Positions 55,901-64,000 of a stretch of 64,000 bases of DNA are shown here, in pieces. The notes below the pieces were generated by a model. It was not told the DNA's origin, did not search any database, and saw only the letters and a list, made by a program, of their open reading frames with translations. The first letter of the stretch is position 1. The number at the start of each line of letters is the position of its first letter. Source of the stretch: Mucilaginibacter sp. OK268 (lineage in GTDB: Bacteria > Bacteroidota > Bacteroidia > Sphingobacteriales > Sphingobacteriaceae). The position numbers and the translations under genes were made by a program. Location: NCBI RefSeq assembly GCF_900103125.1, contig NZ_FNJV01000006.1:1-64000 (forward strand). The letters are read 5' to 3'.

Positions 55901-56710
55901 ATGAAGATCACCTACTACCTGTTGGCCCTGGCCCTGAGTCTTACCTTTTACTCCTCCTGTAAGATCATGTCGCCAAAGGCTTACAAAGCATTGATTGCCG
56001 AGCGCGATTCTTTAACCACCCGTACCGAAACACTGGAAACCCAGGTTTTTCAGCTCAAGGCCGATACTATGCGCCTGCACCGTGAACTGGCCAATTTGAG
56101 TAACAACAACACCGCTTTGAACAGCAACCTGAACACCAGCTCGTCAAAATTAAAACGCCTGGCAGCCGATCTGGAAAAACGCGAGGCCCGTTTAAAAGAG
56201 GTAGAAGATATTTTGCGTAAACGCGATGAAGCTGCCAACGCGCTCAAAAATAAATTGCAGCAGGCCTTGCTGGGCTTTCAGCAGAGTGGCTTAACGGTTG
56301 ATATCCGCAATGGTAAAGTGTATGTGTCGCTGGCCGACAAGCTGCTATTCCCATCGGGTAGTATAGTTATTGATGATAAAGGTAAGGCTGCCCTGAAACA
56401 ACTGGCCGTAGTGCTGAACAAAGAGCCGGATATTAACATGGCCATTGAAGGGCATACCGATGATAAAAAGGTAATTAACCTGGGCCAGATCAAGGATAAC
56501 TGGGACCTGAGCGTATTGCGTGCCACCTCGGTTACCCGTTACCTGACTGAAGTTGAAAAAGTTGATCCGCACCGTTTAACAGCTACAGGAAAAAGCGAGT
56601 TCCAACCTATCGATCCGGCTCCAACCAACGAGGCCCGTGCCAAAAACCGTCGAATCGAAATTGTGCTCACCCCACGATTGGATGAATTGTATAATCTGAT
56701 TACCAAATAA
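55901..56710 (+). CDS. OmpA-family lipoprotein with coiled coil
   Basis: A 269-residue lipoprotein. MKITYYLLALALSLTFYSSC gives the lipobox with Cys20. Residues about 30-130 form a long charged helix of coiled-coil type (LKADTMRLHRELANLSNNN, LAADLEKREARLKEVEDILRKRDEAANALK). The C-terminal OmpA domain (LLFPSGSIVIDDKGKAALKQLAVVLNK, then IEGHTDDKK and SVLRATSVTRYL, GKSEFQPIDPAPTNEARAKNRRIEIVLTP) binds peptidoglycan, so it links outer membrane to cell wall. The peptidoglycan-contacting Asp and Arg are present. Confidence 0.95.
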   Translation: MKITYYLLALALSLTFYSSCKIMSPKAYKALIAERDSLTTRTETLETQVFQLKADTMRLHRELANLSNNNTALNSNLNTSSSKLKRLAADLEKREARLKEVEDILRKRDEAANALKNKLQQALLGFQQSGLTVDIRNGKVYVSLADKLLFPSGSIVIDDKGKAALKQLAVVLNKEPDINMAIEGHTDDKKVINLGQIKDNWDLSVLRATSVTRYLTEVEKVDPHRLTATGKSEFQPIDPAPTNEARAKNRRIEIVLTPRLDELYNLITK

Positions 56711-56767
56711 TCCCCTAACCCCCTGAAGGGGGAATAAGAGTTAAAAGTCTTGATCAAAAAACGGGTA

Positions 56768-56847
56768 GGTGTCACCCTGAGCTCCGTCGAAGGGTAGAGC
56801 GCATAGGCCTGCCCACCATGCTTCGACGGAGCTCAGCATGACACCCT
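56768..56847. repeat. GCTCCGTCGAAG-family inverted repeat, copy B5
   Basis: GGTGTCACCCTGAGCTCCG at the left and CGACGGAGCTCAGCATGACAC at the right, around GCATAGGCCTGCCC. The cleanest arms of the five copies. Confidence 0.92.
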
Positions 56848-56903
56848 TTTCTAAAAGGATTTCGGCTTGCAACTGCCACGAAAATTGCGTATATTTATAA
56901 AAC

Positions 56904-56946
56904 AAAACAGCCCGGCGCTCCTGAAACAGGAACGCCGGGCTGTTTT
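56904..56946 (+). terminator. Strong bidirectional terminator
   Basis: AAAACAGCCCGGCG (56904-56917) is exactly complementary to CGCCGGGCTGTTTT (56933-56946). T and A runs flank both sides, so it can serve the OmpA gene and the convergent DUF4286 gene. Confidence 0.93.
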
Positions 56947-57054
56947 GTTAAGGGGATAAGCACCCCAAAAACCGGCCGTTTGGTAGGTAGTTATTTGATA
57001 ATCAATAAATTAATACTTTTTAAAGTTTTAAAAACACGTTAAAACCATGCTAAA

Positions 57055-57078
57055 ATTTGTTAAAAAGTGTTAAAATGA
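57055..57078. repeat. GTTAAAA motif block, copy 2
   Basis: Identical over 24 bases to 2052-2075. Further GTTAAAA words flank it (57038, 57131). Non-coding. Confidence 0.6.
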
Positions 57079-57155
57079 GTGCTTTTTTATGATTTTTGAC
57101 CCGTTTTTGCCCTGTTTAAGCCAGAAAAGTGTTAAAATTTAAGGTTTAAAAAGTT

Positions 57156-57458
57156 TTATTCCACCTCTTTCATCAAGGTATTGAACATCACAAACTTTTC
57201 ATCAAACTGCTGCTGATGGATAGCCTGGAACTTGTGCAGGTGGTTCATATAATATTGCTGAAACTGCTCGATGTTATCGGCATTGTACTGGATGCAATAG
57301 GTAACCCCTTCGTTGGGCGAATCAATAACCGTTAGTATCTTATAGGATTGGAAACAGCCCGTAGCCATTATAGCGGGTATGTGAACAGTCTTGATCCAGT
57401 TAAGCCACTCATCGTGAATGGTTTCTTCAATTATTATGGTGTCGTTGTATACAATCAT
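57156..57458 (-). CDS. DUF4286-family protein
   Basis: A 100-residue soluble protein. MIVYNDTIIIEETIHDEWLNWIKTVHIPAIMATGCF and the later NADNIEQFQQYYMNHLHKFQAIHQQQF match DUF4286, a ferredoxin-like alpha-beta fold related in shape to ABM monooxygenases. No function is known. The ATG at 57458 follows a -7 box at 57466-57473 by only seven bases, so the transcript would be nearly leaderless. Confidence 0.88.
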   Translation of the reverse strand: MIVYNDTIIIEETIHDEWLNWIKTVHIPAIMATGCFQSYKILTVIDSPNEGVTYCIQYNADNIEQFQQYYMNHLHKFQAIHQQQFDEKFVMFNTLMKEVE

Positions 57459-57465
57459 GGTGCTG

Positions 57466-57473
57466 CAAAAGTA
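57466..57473 (-). promoter_or_regulatory. Putative -7 box for the DUF4286 gene
   Basis: TACTTTTG on the minus strand fits TAnnTTTG, seven bases before the ATG at 57458. Confidence 0.5.
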
Positions 57474-57617
57474 ATTAATTAGTTCATTGGTTCAATGTTC
57501 ATTAGTTGAACGCGTCCTGCCCGATGAACCATTTAACGTGAGCCCTGGATAAGCAGTTCAGGTTATTTAAAGGCTCCCTGAATACTTTGCTTAAAGCTGA
57601 TCAATGTAAACCCCATT

Positions 57618-57733
57618 ATTTATGGTTTACACTGTAAACCGTTTTTTTTGATATAAAATAAGCTAATTAATTGATTATCAGTAATTTGAAATGATGTAAA
57701 CCATAAAAAGTGTAAACCATGTAAACCCAATTT
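57618..57733. repeat. TGTAAACC element, copy N2
   Basis: TTATGGTTTACACTGTAAACC near the left, GATATAAAA and an AT-rich centre, then ATGTAAACCATAAAAAGTG and TGTAAACCATGTAAACCC at the right. It parallels copy N1 (29694-29812) part for part and lies in the 353-base gap between the DUF4286 and TPR genes. Confidence 0.85.
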
Positions 57734-57811
57734 TAACATAACGGACATCGGGATCAGGCTTGCATTTCTTATCCCGAACTCACGTTATTTACCAATAAAC
57801 CAATGAACCAC

Positions 57812-59617
57812 TCAGGAATCCGCCTTATCGCCCCGCAACAGTCTGAAACGTTTGCGAGCCTCATTGATCCATAGGCTGCCGGGGTAGTTTTTAACGATCT
57901 TCTCGTACCAGATTTTGGCGCTGGCTTTGTCGTCGAGGCGGTTCTCATAGATATCACCCAGCATAAAAACGGCGTCATCGGCCCACAGGTCATTCGGATG
58001 GTCATCGGCTATTTTTTTTAGAAGGGGTACGGCAGCAGCATAATTCTTCTGCTGTATCAATATCCTTGATTTTGACATCAGGATATCATCGCTCAGGCTG
58101 TTGTTCGGGAACTTTTTGTCGATACTGTCCAGGGTCATCACGGCCTTGTCAGGCTGTTCTGCAAATATCAGCAGATCAGCCCGGGCATATATTTTCAGGG
58201 CGTTGCCTACACTGTCGGTTGCCGTATTATCGTCAATCAGCAGCTGTAAATTAAGGGCATCGTTGGCAATTAATTGCGATGTGGCGGCTTTTAATACATT
58301 AAGCTGGCCTTTGGCCCAGGTGAAATCGCCGGTGTAGTAAGCCAGTTTGGCGTTCCTGAATTTGGCATCCTGGTTAATATCGGTATTAGGGAAATCTTTT
58401 TCAACCTGACTGTACAACAAGGTTGCTTCCCAGGGCTGCTTATTGATCAGGTATACATCGCCCAGGTCAAGCTTGCACGAAGCCAGCAACTCGGGCCTGA
58501 TGTTGGGGATATTTGTTGCGTCCTCGAGCAGTTTTTGAGCTTCGTTAAGTTTATGTAGTTTAAAGGCCTGGAGGTTAGCCAGTTTCTGCATGGCAAAAAC
58601 GGTGCTGTTATTACGACCGAACTCAGTAAGCAGGTCGGTATAATCCTGCTCCAGGCCGGTTAGATCGGCTGGTAGGTATTTGCCCGAGGTTACTTTTAAA
58701 TTTTTAGTGTTGATGAGCTCAATTTTAGCGGGAATGTACATGGGCGATGTTTTACCCTTGCTAATGATATACTCATACCCACGAATCGCGGCATCATAAG
58801 CTTCGTTGGAGTTGAGGGTACGGCAAAGCTCAAAAATGTTGGTGCCATCGTCATTTTGCCTGCGGCTTAAAGCCAGGGCCTGGTTCAGCGCCTGGTCGAA
58901 CTCCTTTTGTTGCATAAATTGCCAGGTAAGCAGCTCGGCATATATCGTTTGCTGCGGGTCTTTTTGGATGCGTCGCAGCAGGTTCGATTTCAGCATATTA
59001 TAATCGGGATCACCCTCATAAATGGTCGAGAACGCGTTTTCGGCCTGGGAAATAAAATTAGGGTTTGCCGGTAAAAAGTTCAGGTATTCTTCGGTAAGGT
59101 TTACCTTATCCCTTTTAAAACGGTAAAGATTGATGAGTTCATAGGTAAAGGCCTCATTACTGTTGAGCGTTTTACGGCCCTGCTGAAATATTTTGATAGC
59201 ATAATCCAGGTTAGAACTCTGGTAAAACTGACCGGCCAGCATCGCTATTTCATTGCGATCAGGGGGTAAATTCTTGATCAGGTCGTCATAGATGGCGTCG
59301 GCCTTACTTAGGTTACCTTGCTGGGTATAAACTGTGCCCAGTGTAATTTGGTACTGATTTTCGTTAGGATGTTTACGTACCAGCTTTTTTACCACGCTTT
59401 CGGCCTCATCAAATTTTTTGAGGCTGAGCAGGGTGTTCACGTAGTAGGAGTAATAACCTTCGTTGTTCTGTTTGTATAATTTCTGGTATATTTCCAGGGC
59501 TTTTTGAGGTTCGCCATTGGTGGCGTATTGTTTGGCTAACTGCAGGTCATTATCCTGTGCAAAAAGCCGGGTAGCCATCACCAAAACAATAATAACAGTA
59601 TTTATTAAAGCCCTCAT
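57812..59617 (-). CDS. Secreted TPR-repeat protein
   Basis: A 601-residue protein with a signal peptide (MRALINTVIIVLVMATRLFAQ) and a large array of tetratricopeptide repeats. Clear repeats occur near residues 25-110 (GEPQKALEIYQKLYKQNNEGYYSYYVNTLLSLKKFDEAESV), and again near the C-terminus (PEQPDKAVMTLDSIDKKFPNNSL, YAAAVPLLKKIADDHPNDLWADDAVFMLGDIYENRLDDKASAKIWYEKIV). It resembles periplasmic TPR proteins of envelope assembly, but has no assigned role. The ATG at 59617 is used since a -7 box at 59623-59630 lies before it. Confidence 0.85.
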   Translation of the reverse strand: MRALINTVIIVLVMATRLFAQDNDLQLAKQYATNGEPQKALEIYQKLYKQNNEGYYSYYVNTLLSLKKFDEAESVVKKLVRKHPNENQYQITLGTVYTQQGNLSKADAIYDDLIKNLPPDRNEIAMLAGQFYQSSNLDYAIKIFQQGRKTLNSNEAFTYELINLYRFKRDKVNLTEEYLNFLPANPNFISQAENAFSTIYEGDPDYNMLKSNLLRRIQKDPQQTIYAELLTWQFMQQKEFDQALNQALALSRRQNDDGTNIFELCRTLNSNEAYDAAIRGYEYIISKGKTSPMYIPAKIELINTKNLKVTSGKYLPADLTGLEQDYTDLLTEFGRNNSTVFAMQKLANLQAFKLHKLNEAQKLLEDATNIPNIRPELLASCKLDLGDVYLINKQPWEATLLYSQVEKDFPNTDINQDAKFRNAKLAYYTGDFTWAKGQLNVLKAATSQLIANDALNLQLLIDDNTATDSVGNALKIYARADLLIFAEQPDKAVMTLDSIDKKFPNNSLSDDILMSKSRILIQQKNYAAAVPLLKKIADDHPNDLWADDAVFMLGDIYENRLDDKASAKIWYEKIVKNYPGSLWINEARKRFRLLRGDKADS

Positions 59618-59622
59618 CTGCT

Positions 59623-59630
59623 CAAAAATA
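59623..59630 (-). promoter_or_regulatory. Putative -7 box for the TPR gene, near-leaderless
   Basis: TATTTTTG on the minus strand fits TAnnTTTG and ends five bases before the ATG at 59617; it would overlap the longer reading-frame start. Confidence 0.5.
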
Positions 59631-59770
59631 GTCAATTAATAATTACCACGTTTCGGGGAATTTATTTTAATATTATATAACGTTACAGGTGGGTAAAATT
59701 GTAGTGACATTTTGATAACATTAAGTTATTTAGCTAATTTGACCAGAATAATAAAATTGGGGTGATTACC

Positions 59771-61669
59771 ATGTTGGGTCGAGTAAGACATTTACTGTTA
59801 ATTGTTTTTGTACTAACCTTATATTCCTGCAAGAATAAAGTAAGGCCAATTCCTATTGCCGATTTTTTTAAGGCTCCGGAAAAGATGTTTTATAAACTAT
59901 CGCCTGATGGTAAGTATATATCTTATCTAAAGTCATATAAAGAGAAGAGGAATCTTTTTGTACAATCATTGAGTGATGGTAAAGAGCATATGGTGACCTC
60001 TTTTGATGATTTTTCTGTACGTCCTGATTATTTCTGGACTTATAATGATCAATTGGTTTTTAGCCATGAAGCGATTGATTTTGACAGTTTGGAGATGTAT
60101 GCCATTGACGTGGAATCCCTTAAGCTCCGTACTGTGTTGACCTTGAAAAGGGTAAAGGTGGCCATGCTTAATCGCAGTAAGAGTGAACCCGACATGATCA
60201 CTATCAAAATGAACAAGCGCGACCCCGCGAATTTTGACATCTACCGTCTCAATATAAAAACAGGTGAACTTAAGCCTTATCTTATCAATCCGGGTAATAT
60301 AACGGAGTGGTTTCCGGATGCTGATGGTAAAATACGTTTGGTTAAATCATCAGACGGTGTAAATGAAACCATCTCCTACCGAACCGGGGACGATGCGCCT
60401 TTTAAGCCTATTATTGAAAATAACTTTAAAAATTCGGTAAAGCCAATTGCGTTTACGGGGGTGAAAAACTATTTCTACGCCCTATCGAACGTTAACCGCG
60501 ACAAAATGGCCCTGGTTGAGATCAATGCCGAAGACGGTAAAGAGCAAAAAACTATTTTTAGCTGTAACAGGGCTGATATATTGAATGTAGAATATTCCAG
60601 GAACAGGCACCGGGCTGAGTTTGCCTCATGGGAGGATTCCATACCGCATAAACACTTTCTGATACCCGCTATTGAGCAAATATATAAGAACCTGCTACAG
60701 CGACCCGAGCTGAAAGGAAATGAAATAAGGGTAATGGATCGGGATAGCGCCGAAAACAAATTTATCCTGAATACTTATACAGATCGCAATCCCGGCTCCT
60801 TTTATCTGTACGAAAAAAGTACGGATAAGCTAACCAAACTGGGTGATGTTAACCCGGCTTTAACACCCGACAAGCTTTGTGCCATGCAGGCTATATCCTA
60901 CAAAGCGCATGATGGTTTGCTATTAAACGGTTATTTAACATTACCGCAGGGTAGTAAACATACTAATTTGCCTGTAGTAGTGATACCACATGACGAGCTT
61001 TGGCGTAACCGGGATTCCTGGGGATATGATGAGCGCGTACAGTTTTTAGCTAACCGGGGATATGCTGTTTTCCAGGTAAATTATCGTGGTTCAACCGGAT
61101 ATGGTAAAGCTTTCAGGAGTGCCGGATTTAAGCAGGTGGGCGGTAAAATACAGGATGATATAACCGATGGCGTACACTGGCTTATAGCGCAAAAGATAGC
61201 CAACCCCAAAAAGATAGCCATCTTTGGTAATGGCTTTGGCGGTTTCTCGGCATTGTATGGTATATCATTTCATCCCGAGCTTTATAATTGTGCGGTTGTA
61301 CAAAACGGGCTCATTAACTTTTTTACTTTTATTAAGGATGCACCGCCATTTTTAAAACCCTATTTAAAAATGATATATGAAATGGTAGGTAATCCCGAAA
61401 CGGATGCTGATCAACTCAGGGCTATTTCCCCGGTGTTTCATACGGATAAGATAAAAGCACCGTTAATTATTTTCCAGGGAGCCAAAGATCAACGGGCCAA
61501 CATCAGCGAGCTTAACCAGTTTGTGGGCGAACTACGTAAGCATAATGTTGATGTAAAATATTTTTTAAAACCCAATGAACGGGCTTTTTTCAGAAATGAG
61601 CATAACCGCATGGAAATGTACGCCGAGATAGAAAAATTCCTGGATTATAACATGCGGGTTAAACCATAA
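59771..61669 (+). CDS. S9 prolyl-oligopeptidase-like lipoprotein, catalytic residues lost
   Basis: A 632-residue protein. The signal MLGRVRHLLLIVFVLTLYSC ends in a lipobox (Cys20), so it is likely lipid-anchored on the periplasmic side. Residues about 30-370 form the beta-propeller and 390-632 the alpha/beta-hydrolase domain, with family blocks RVQFLANRGYAVFQVNYRGSTGYGKAF and DDITDGVHWLIAQKIANPKKIAIFGNGFGG. The nucleophile Ser of GxSxGG is Gly488 and the catalytic His of the EGHG block is Ala605; only Asp573 (GAKDQ) remains. It should be an inactive relative. It lies nine bases before a histidine kinase gene, suggesting a sensory role. Confidence 0.88.
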   Translation: MLGRVRHLLLIVFVLTLYSCKNKVRPIPIADFFKAPEKMFYKLSPDGKYISYLKSYKEKRNLFVQSLSDGKEHMVTSFDDFSVRPDYFWTYNDQLVFSHEAIDFDSLEMYAIDVESLKLRTVLTLKRVKVAMLNRSKSEPDMITIKMNKRDPANFDIYRLNIKTGELKPYLINPGNITEWFPDADGKIRLVKSSDGVNETISYRTGDDAPFKPIIENNFKNSVKPIAFTGVKNYFYALSNVNRDKMALVEINAEDGKEQKTIFSCNRADILNVEYSRNRHRAEFASWEDSIPHKHFLIPAIEQIYKNLLQRPELKGNEIRVMDRDSAENKFILNTYTDRNPGSFYLYEKSTDKLTKLGDVNPALTPDKLCAMQAISYKAHDGLLLNGYLTLPQGSKHTNLPVVVIPHDELWRNRDSWGYDERVQFLANRGYAVFQVNYRGSTGYGKAFRSAGFKQVGGKIQDDITDGVHWLIAQKIANPKKIAIFGNGFGGFSALYGISFHPELYNCAVVQNGLINFFTFIKDAPPFLKPYLKMIYEMVGNPETDADQLRAISPVFHTDKIKAPLIIFQGAKDQRANISELNQFVGELRKHNVDVKYFLKPNERAFFRNEHNRMEMYAEIEKFLDYNMRVKP

Positions 61670-61677
61670 TACCCCTT

Positions 61678-63321
61678 ATGCCTGTACATAAAAATGCTTA
61701 CCGCAAAAGCTTTTTGCTGATCATCATATTTTTGGTGCTCATATCGGTAACTTTTGTGGTGGCGCTTTTTGTATCCTACAACCTTACGGCAAAATATGTG
61801 GAGAATGAGTTTGGTTCAAAAAAAATTGAAGTATTGGAGCAAACTATAAAGCCGTATTATGATTTTTTTCAGAATAAAATACCTGAGATCACCTCGTACC
61901 AGGGTTTTTTAGACTCTGCTTCGGCAGCCAAATATGCAGCATCGGTTTTTCATGATTATGCATTTGTAAGAAGTATCGTTTTTTATGACGTACTGATAGG
62001 CAGTAAAGCTCCTATCACCATCCGCAGAAACAACCTGGATATATCTGTTAGAGGGATATATCAATATTGGTATAAAAGAGGGAAGGTGTTTGGAGCCAAA
62101 AGGATCAGTCCCTCTGATGAGTCTGATTTTAAAGAAATGGCGGTTAAGCTCGATAACTATATCGCTTTTTCTGATACAAGCCGGGTATCCAGCCAGGATG
62201 AGTTGTTCAAGACATTTTGGGATGTAAAACCCAATAAGATCACTTACACCAATATATTAAGGCGTGAGGATATCAGAATATACCGTGATCTGCAGCAACG
62301 AAATACCGTTAAGGCATCGTACAAACAAAACATGATGACCTTTCATCTCGACCCGTACCGGTTAAAGATAAAAAACACACGCCATGAGCTGTACCAGAGT
62401 GTATCTATACAACCTGTTGTTTATGATCCTGTTGATAGCGAAGGTGATAAGTTGATAACCGAAGTTTCGCTCCCTATTTCATTTTCTGATTATAAATTAT
62501 TTTTTAGCTCAGAGCGGGGTTACCTGGCTAACGAAATTAACCGGCGTTTTATGCCCATAGGCGCGGTGGTGCTATTAATATCGCTTTTTTTAGTACTTAT
62601 TGGCTGGCTCATATACCGCAATTTGAATGTCAATATCAAGTTGTTTAAGCTGCAATATGACTTTATCAATAATTTCACCCATGAGTTTAAAACGCCGGTA
62701 AGCGTTATAAAAATCGCGGGGTCAAATCTGCGCGGTGACGGGGAGCTTACCGAAAGGCAGCGTAAGCATTATGGCAAAATACTGGATGAAGAGGCTGATA
62801 AGCTTAATGATCTGATGAATAAGTTGCTGTCATTTACCCAGCTAGAAAATAAATCCATCACCCTTAAAAAGGAAGAGATAGTGGTGGATGATTTTGTAAG
62901 CCGGTATACCGAAACGTTTAAAATAAAGTATCCCGACTTTAAATTGAATTGTAAAGTAAACGGTGTTGACACATTTTATACCGATCCGGTGTTGTTAGGT
63001 AGTGTATTCCAAAACTTGATCGAAAACGCTTATAAGTATTCCCATCCGCAAAAAAAGGAGCTGAATATAAATATTACGCACAAAAAGGGTGATATTGTAT
63101 TTTCATTTGTTGACAGGGGCATAGGTATACCTAAAGAGGAGTTAAATAATATATTTAAGAAATTTTACAGGATAGAAAATCAGTATAACCAAAACGGGAG
63201 CGTGGGCTTGGGTTTGGCTTTTTGTAAAGAACTGGTTAATTTTATGGATGGCGATATAGTTGTTCATAGTAAAGTTAATGAGGGTTCGGAATTTATAGTT
63301 ACGCTTCCATATGAAAATTAA
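61678..63321 (+). CDS. Sensor histidine kinase
   Basis: A 547-residue membrane kinase. The first membrane helix is at about residues 10-32, then a periplasmic sensor region of about 255 residues with no recognised domain, then a second helix near residues 291-312 (MPIGAVVLLISLFLVLIGWLIY). The kinase core has the H box FINNFTHEFKTPVSVIKIAGS with phospho-acceptor His335, N box FQNLIENAYKYS, G1 VDRGIGIPKEEL, F box FKKFYRI and G2 NGSVGLGLAFCKEL. It starts nine bases after the S9-like gene and ends four bases before the response regulator gene, so all three form one operon. Confidence 0.95.
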   Translation: MPVHKNAYRKSFLLIIIFLVLISVTFVVALFVSYNLTAKYVENEFGSKKIEVLEQTIKPYYDFFQNKIPEITSYQGFLDSASAAKYAASVFHDYAFVRSIVFYDVLIGSKAPITIRRNNLDISVRGIYQYWYKRGKVFGAKRISPSDESDFKEMAVKLDNYIAFSDTSRVSSQDELFKTFWDVKPNKITYTNILRREDIRIYRDLQQRNTVKASYKQNMMTFHLDPYRLKIKNTRHELYQSVSIQPVVYDPVDSEGDKLITEVSLPISFSDYKLFFSSERGYLANEINRRFMPIGAVVLLISLFLVLIGWLIYRNLNVNIKLFKLQYDFINNFTHEFKTPVSVIKIAGSNLRGDGELTERQRKHYGKILDEEADKLNDLMNKLLSFTQLENKSITLKKEEIVVDDFVSRYTETFKIKYPDFKLNCKVNGVDTFYTDPVLLGSVFQNLIENAYKYSHPQKKELNINITHKKGDIVFSFVDRGIGIPKEELNNIFKKFYRIENQYNQNGSVGLGLAFCKELVNFMDGDIVVHSKVNEGSEFIVTLPYEN

Positions 63322-63324
63322 AAT

Positions 63325-64000
63325 ATGAACAAAGAAATTAAAATTGCGCTGGTTGAAGATGATGAAAACCTGCGTTTTCTGGTGGCAGAACGTTTACAGT
63401 CAGAAGGATATAAAGTATTGGAAGCTGATAATGGCGACGATGCCGAACGCATTATACTGGATGAACAACCGGATATTGTATTGCTCGACTGGATGTTGCC
63501 AGGTAAGCCAGGATCACAGGTATGCAGCAGCATTAGGGAAAAAGGATATGATAAGCTGATCATTATGATGACTGCAAAAGCCCAGGATGTTGACAAGATA
63601 GAGGCTTATAACTTTGGTGTATCCGACTATATTACCAAGCCATTTAATATGGATGTGCTGGTAGCGATGATCGACAATAAGATCAAATTCTCACTCAATA
63701 GTGAAAAATCAGAGTCGTATCGTTTTGCCAATATGGAGCATTTACCCAATACGCACTTACTGATCAGGGATAACCGCAAAATTGAACTGACCATATTGGA
63801 AAACCGGATATTGCTTTATTTTCTGAAAAATAAGAATAAAGTGATTAACCGCGAAGAGCTGATGATGGAGGTTTGGGGTTACAATGCCGATGTAAATACA
63901 CGTACCCTGGATATGCACATTGTACGTTTGCGTAAAAAGATCGAAACCAATGCCGATTCACCACAATACCTGCAAACGGTAAGGGGAATAGGGTATAAGT
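63325..64000 (+). CDS. OmpR/PhoB-family response regulator (cut by the window end)
   Basis: At least 225 residues visible; the reading frame is still open at 64000. The receiver domain has acidic pocket Glu11-Asp12-Asp13 (ALVEDDENLRF), phospho-acceptor Asp55 (LLDWMLPGKPG), the conserved Thr in MMTAKAQ and Lys in YITKPF. The C-terminal winged helix begins near residue 135 (IELTILENRILLYFL) and includes VINREELMMEVWGYNADVNTRTLDMHIVRLRKKI, the DNA-recognition part. It is the cognate partner of the kinase four bases upstream. Targets unknown. Only a few C-terminal residues are missing. Confidence 0.95.
   Translation, partial: MNKEIKIALVEDDENLRFLVAERLQSEGYKVLEADNGDDAERIILDEQPDIVLLDWMLPGKPGSQVCSSIREKGYDKLIIMMTAKAQDVDKIEAYNFGVSDYITKPFNMDVLVAMIDNKIKFSLNSEKSESYRFANMEHLPNTHLLIRDNRKIELTILENRILLYFLKNKNKVINREELMMEVWGYNADVNTRTLDMHIVRLRKKIETNADSPQYLQTVRGIGYK

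Larger units (their letters stand above)
56711..57155. other. Gap between the OmpA and DUF4286 genes
   Basis: Convergent gap of about 445 bases. It holds repeat B5 (56768-56847), the strong terminator at 56904-56946, and the GTTAAAA block (57038-57145). No gene or RNA recognised. Confidence 0.6.

Noticed and set aside
1..64000. tRNA, rRNA, riboswitches
   Set aside because: No cloverleaf, rRNA or known riboswitch-like sequence was recognised in any gap by eye.

Overview
The window looks like a chromosomal segment of a Bacteroidota bacterium, most likely Sphingobacteriaceae and close to Mucilaginibacter. That placement is inference. It rests on AT-leaning housekeeping genes without Shine-Dalgarno leaders, repeated TAnnTTTG -7 promoter boxes, an alternative complex III/caa3-type respiratory cluster of the Bacteroidota type, a par-DUF5683-dapB-lepB gene order, a DnaG without zinc ligands and a deoxyhypusine-synthase-like gene.

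Layout. Positions 1-8200 hold small redox and detoxification genes: a flavin-reductase-like protein, an ABM monooxygenase, a ferredoxin/ferredoxin-NADP reductase pair, a LysR regulator, a methyltransferase, a VIT transporter and an FMN reductase. A 1.2 kb AT-rich insert with a MazF-like toxin pair sits against the 3' end of the lysR gene and is flanked by 59-bp direct repeats. Positions 8.5-16.6 kb carry parA, parB, DUF5683, dapB and three tandem lepB paralogues. Positions 17-38 kb are mostly housekeeping: Ldh-type dehydrogenase, asnS, DMT transporter, dnaG, yraN, glutaminyl cyclase, CPBP protease, pgi, prfB (with a programmed +1 frameshift), esterase, GNAT, SirB1-like protein, O-methyltransferase, an outer-membrane beta-barrel protein and the deoxyhypusine-synthase-like gene.

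Positions 37.6-55 kb form a long same-strand respiratory cluster. ActABCDEF oxidises quinol and passes electrons to cytochrome c or directly to the caa3-type oxidase (CoxB, CoxA, two subunit III proteins, subunit IV). CtaA and CtaB make heme A, and SCO and DUF420 proteins serve copper-site assembly. Positions 55-64 kb carry DUF2461, an OmpA lipoprotein, DUF4286, a large TPR protein, and an operon of an S9-peptidase-like lipoprotein without its catalytic Ser and His, a histidine kinase and a response regulator cut by the window end.

The gaps between genes are unusually rich in inverted repeats. At least three families recur widely (CATTGCGAG, GCTCCGTCGAAG and GTATCAAG types), and many more loci have the same design: two facing arms built from one short reiterated word, usually ending a few bases before a start codon. 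The strongest leads are the lysR 3'-end duplication around the toxin pair, the S9 pseudoenzyme tied to a two-component system, and the word-based intergenic hairpins with co-varying arms.
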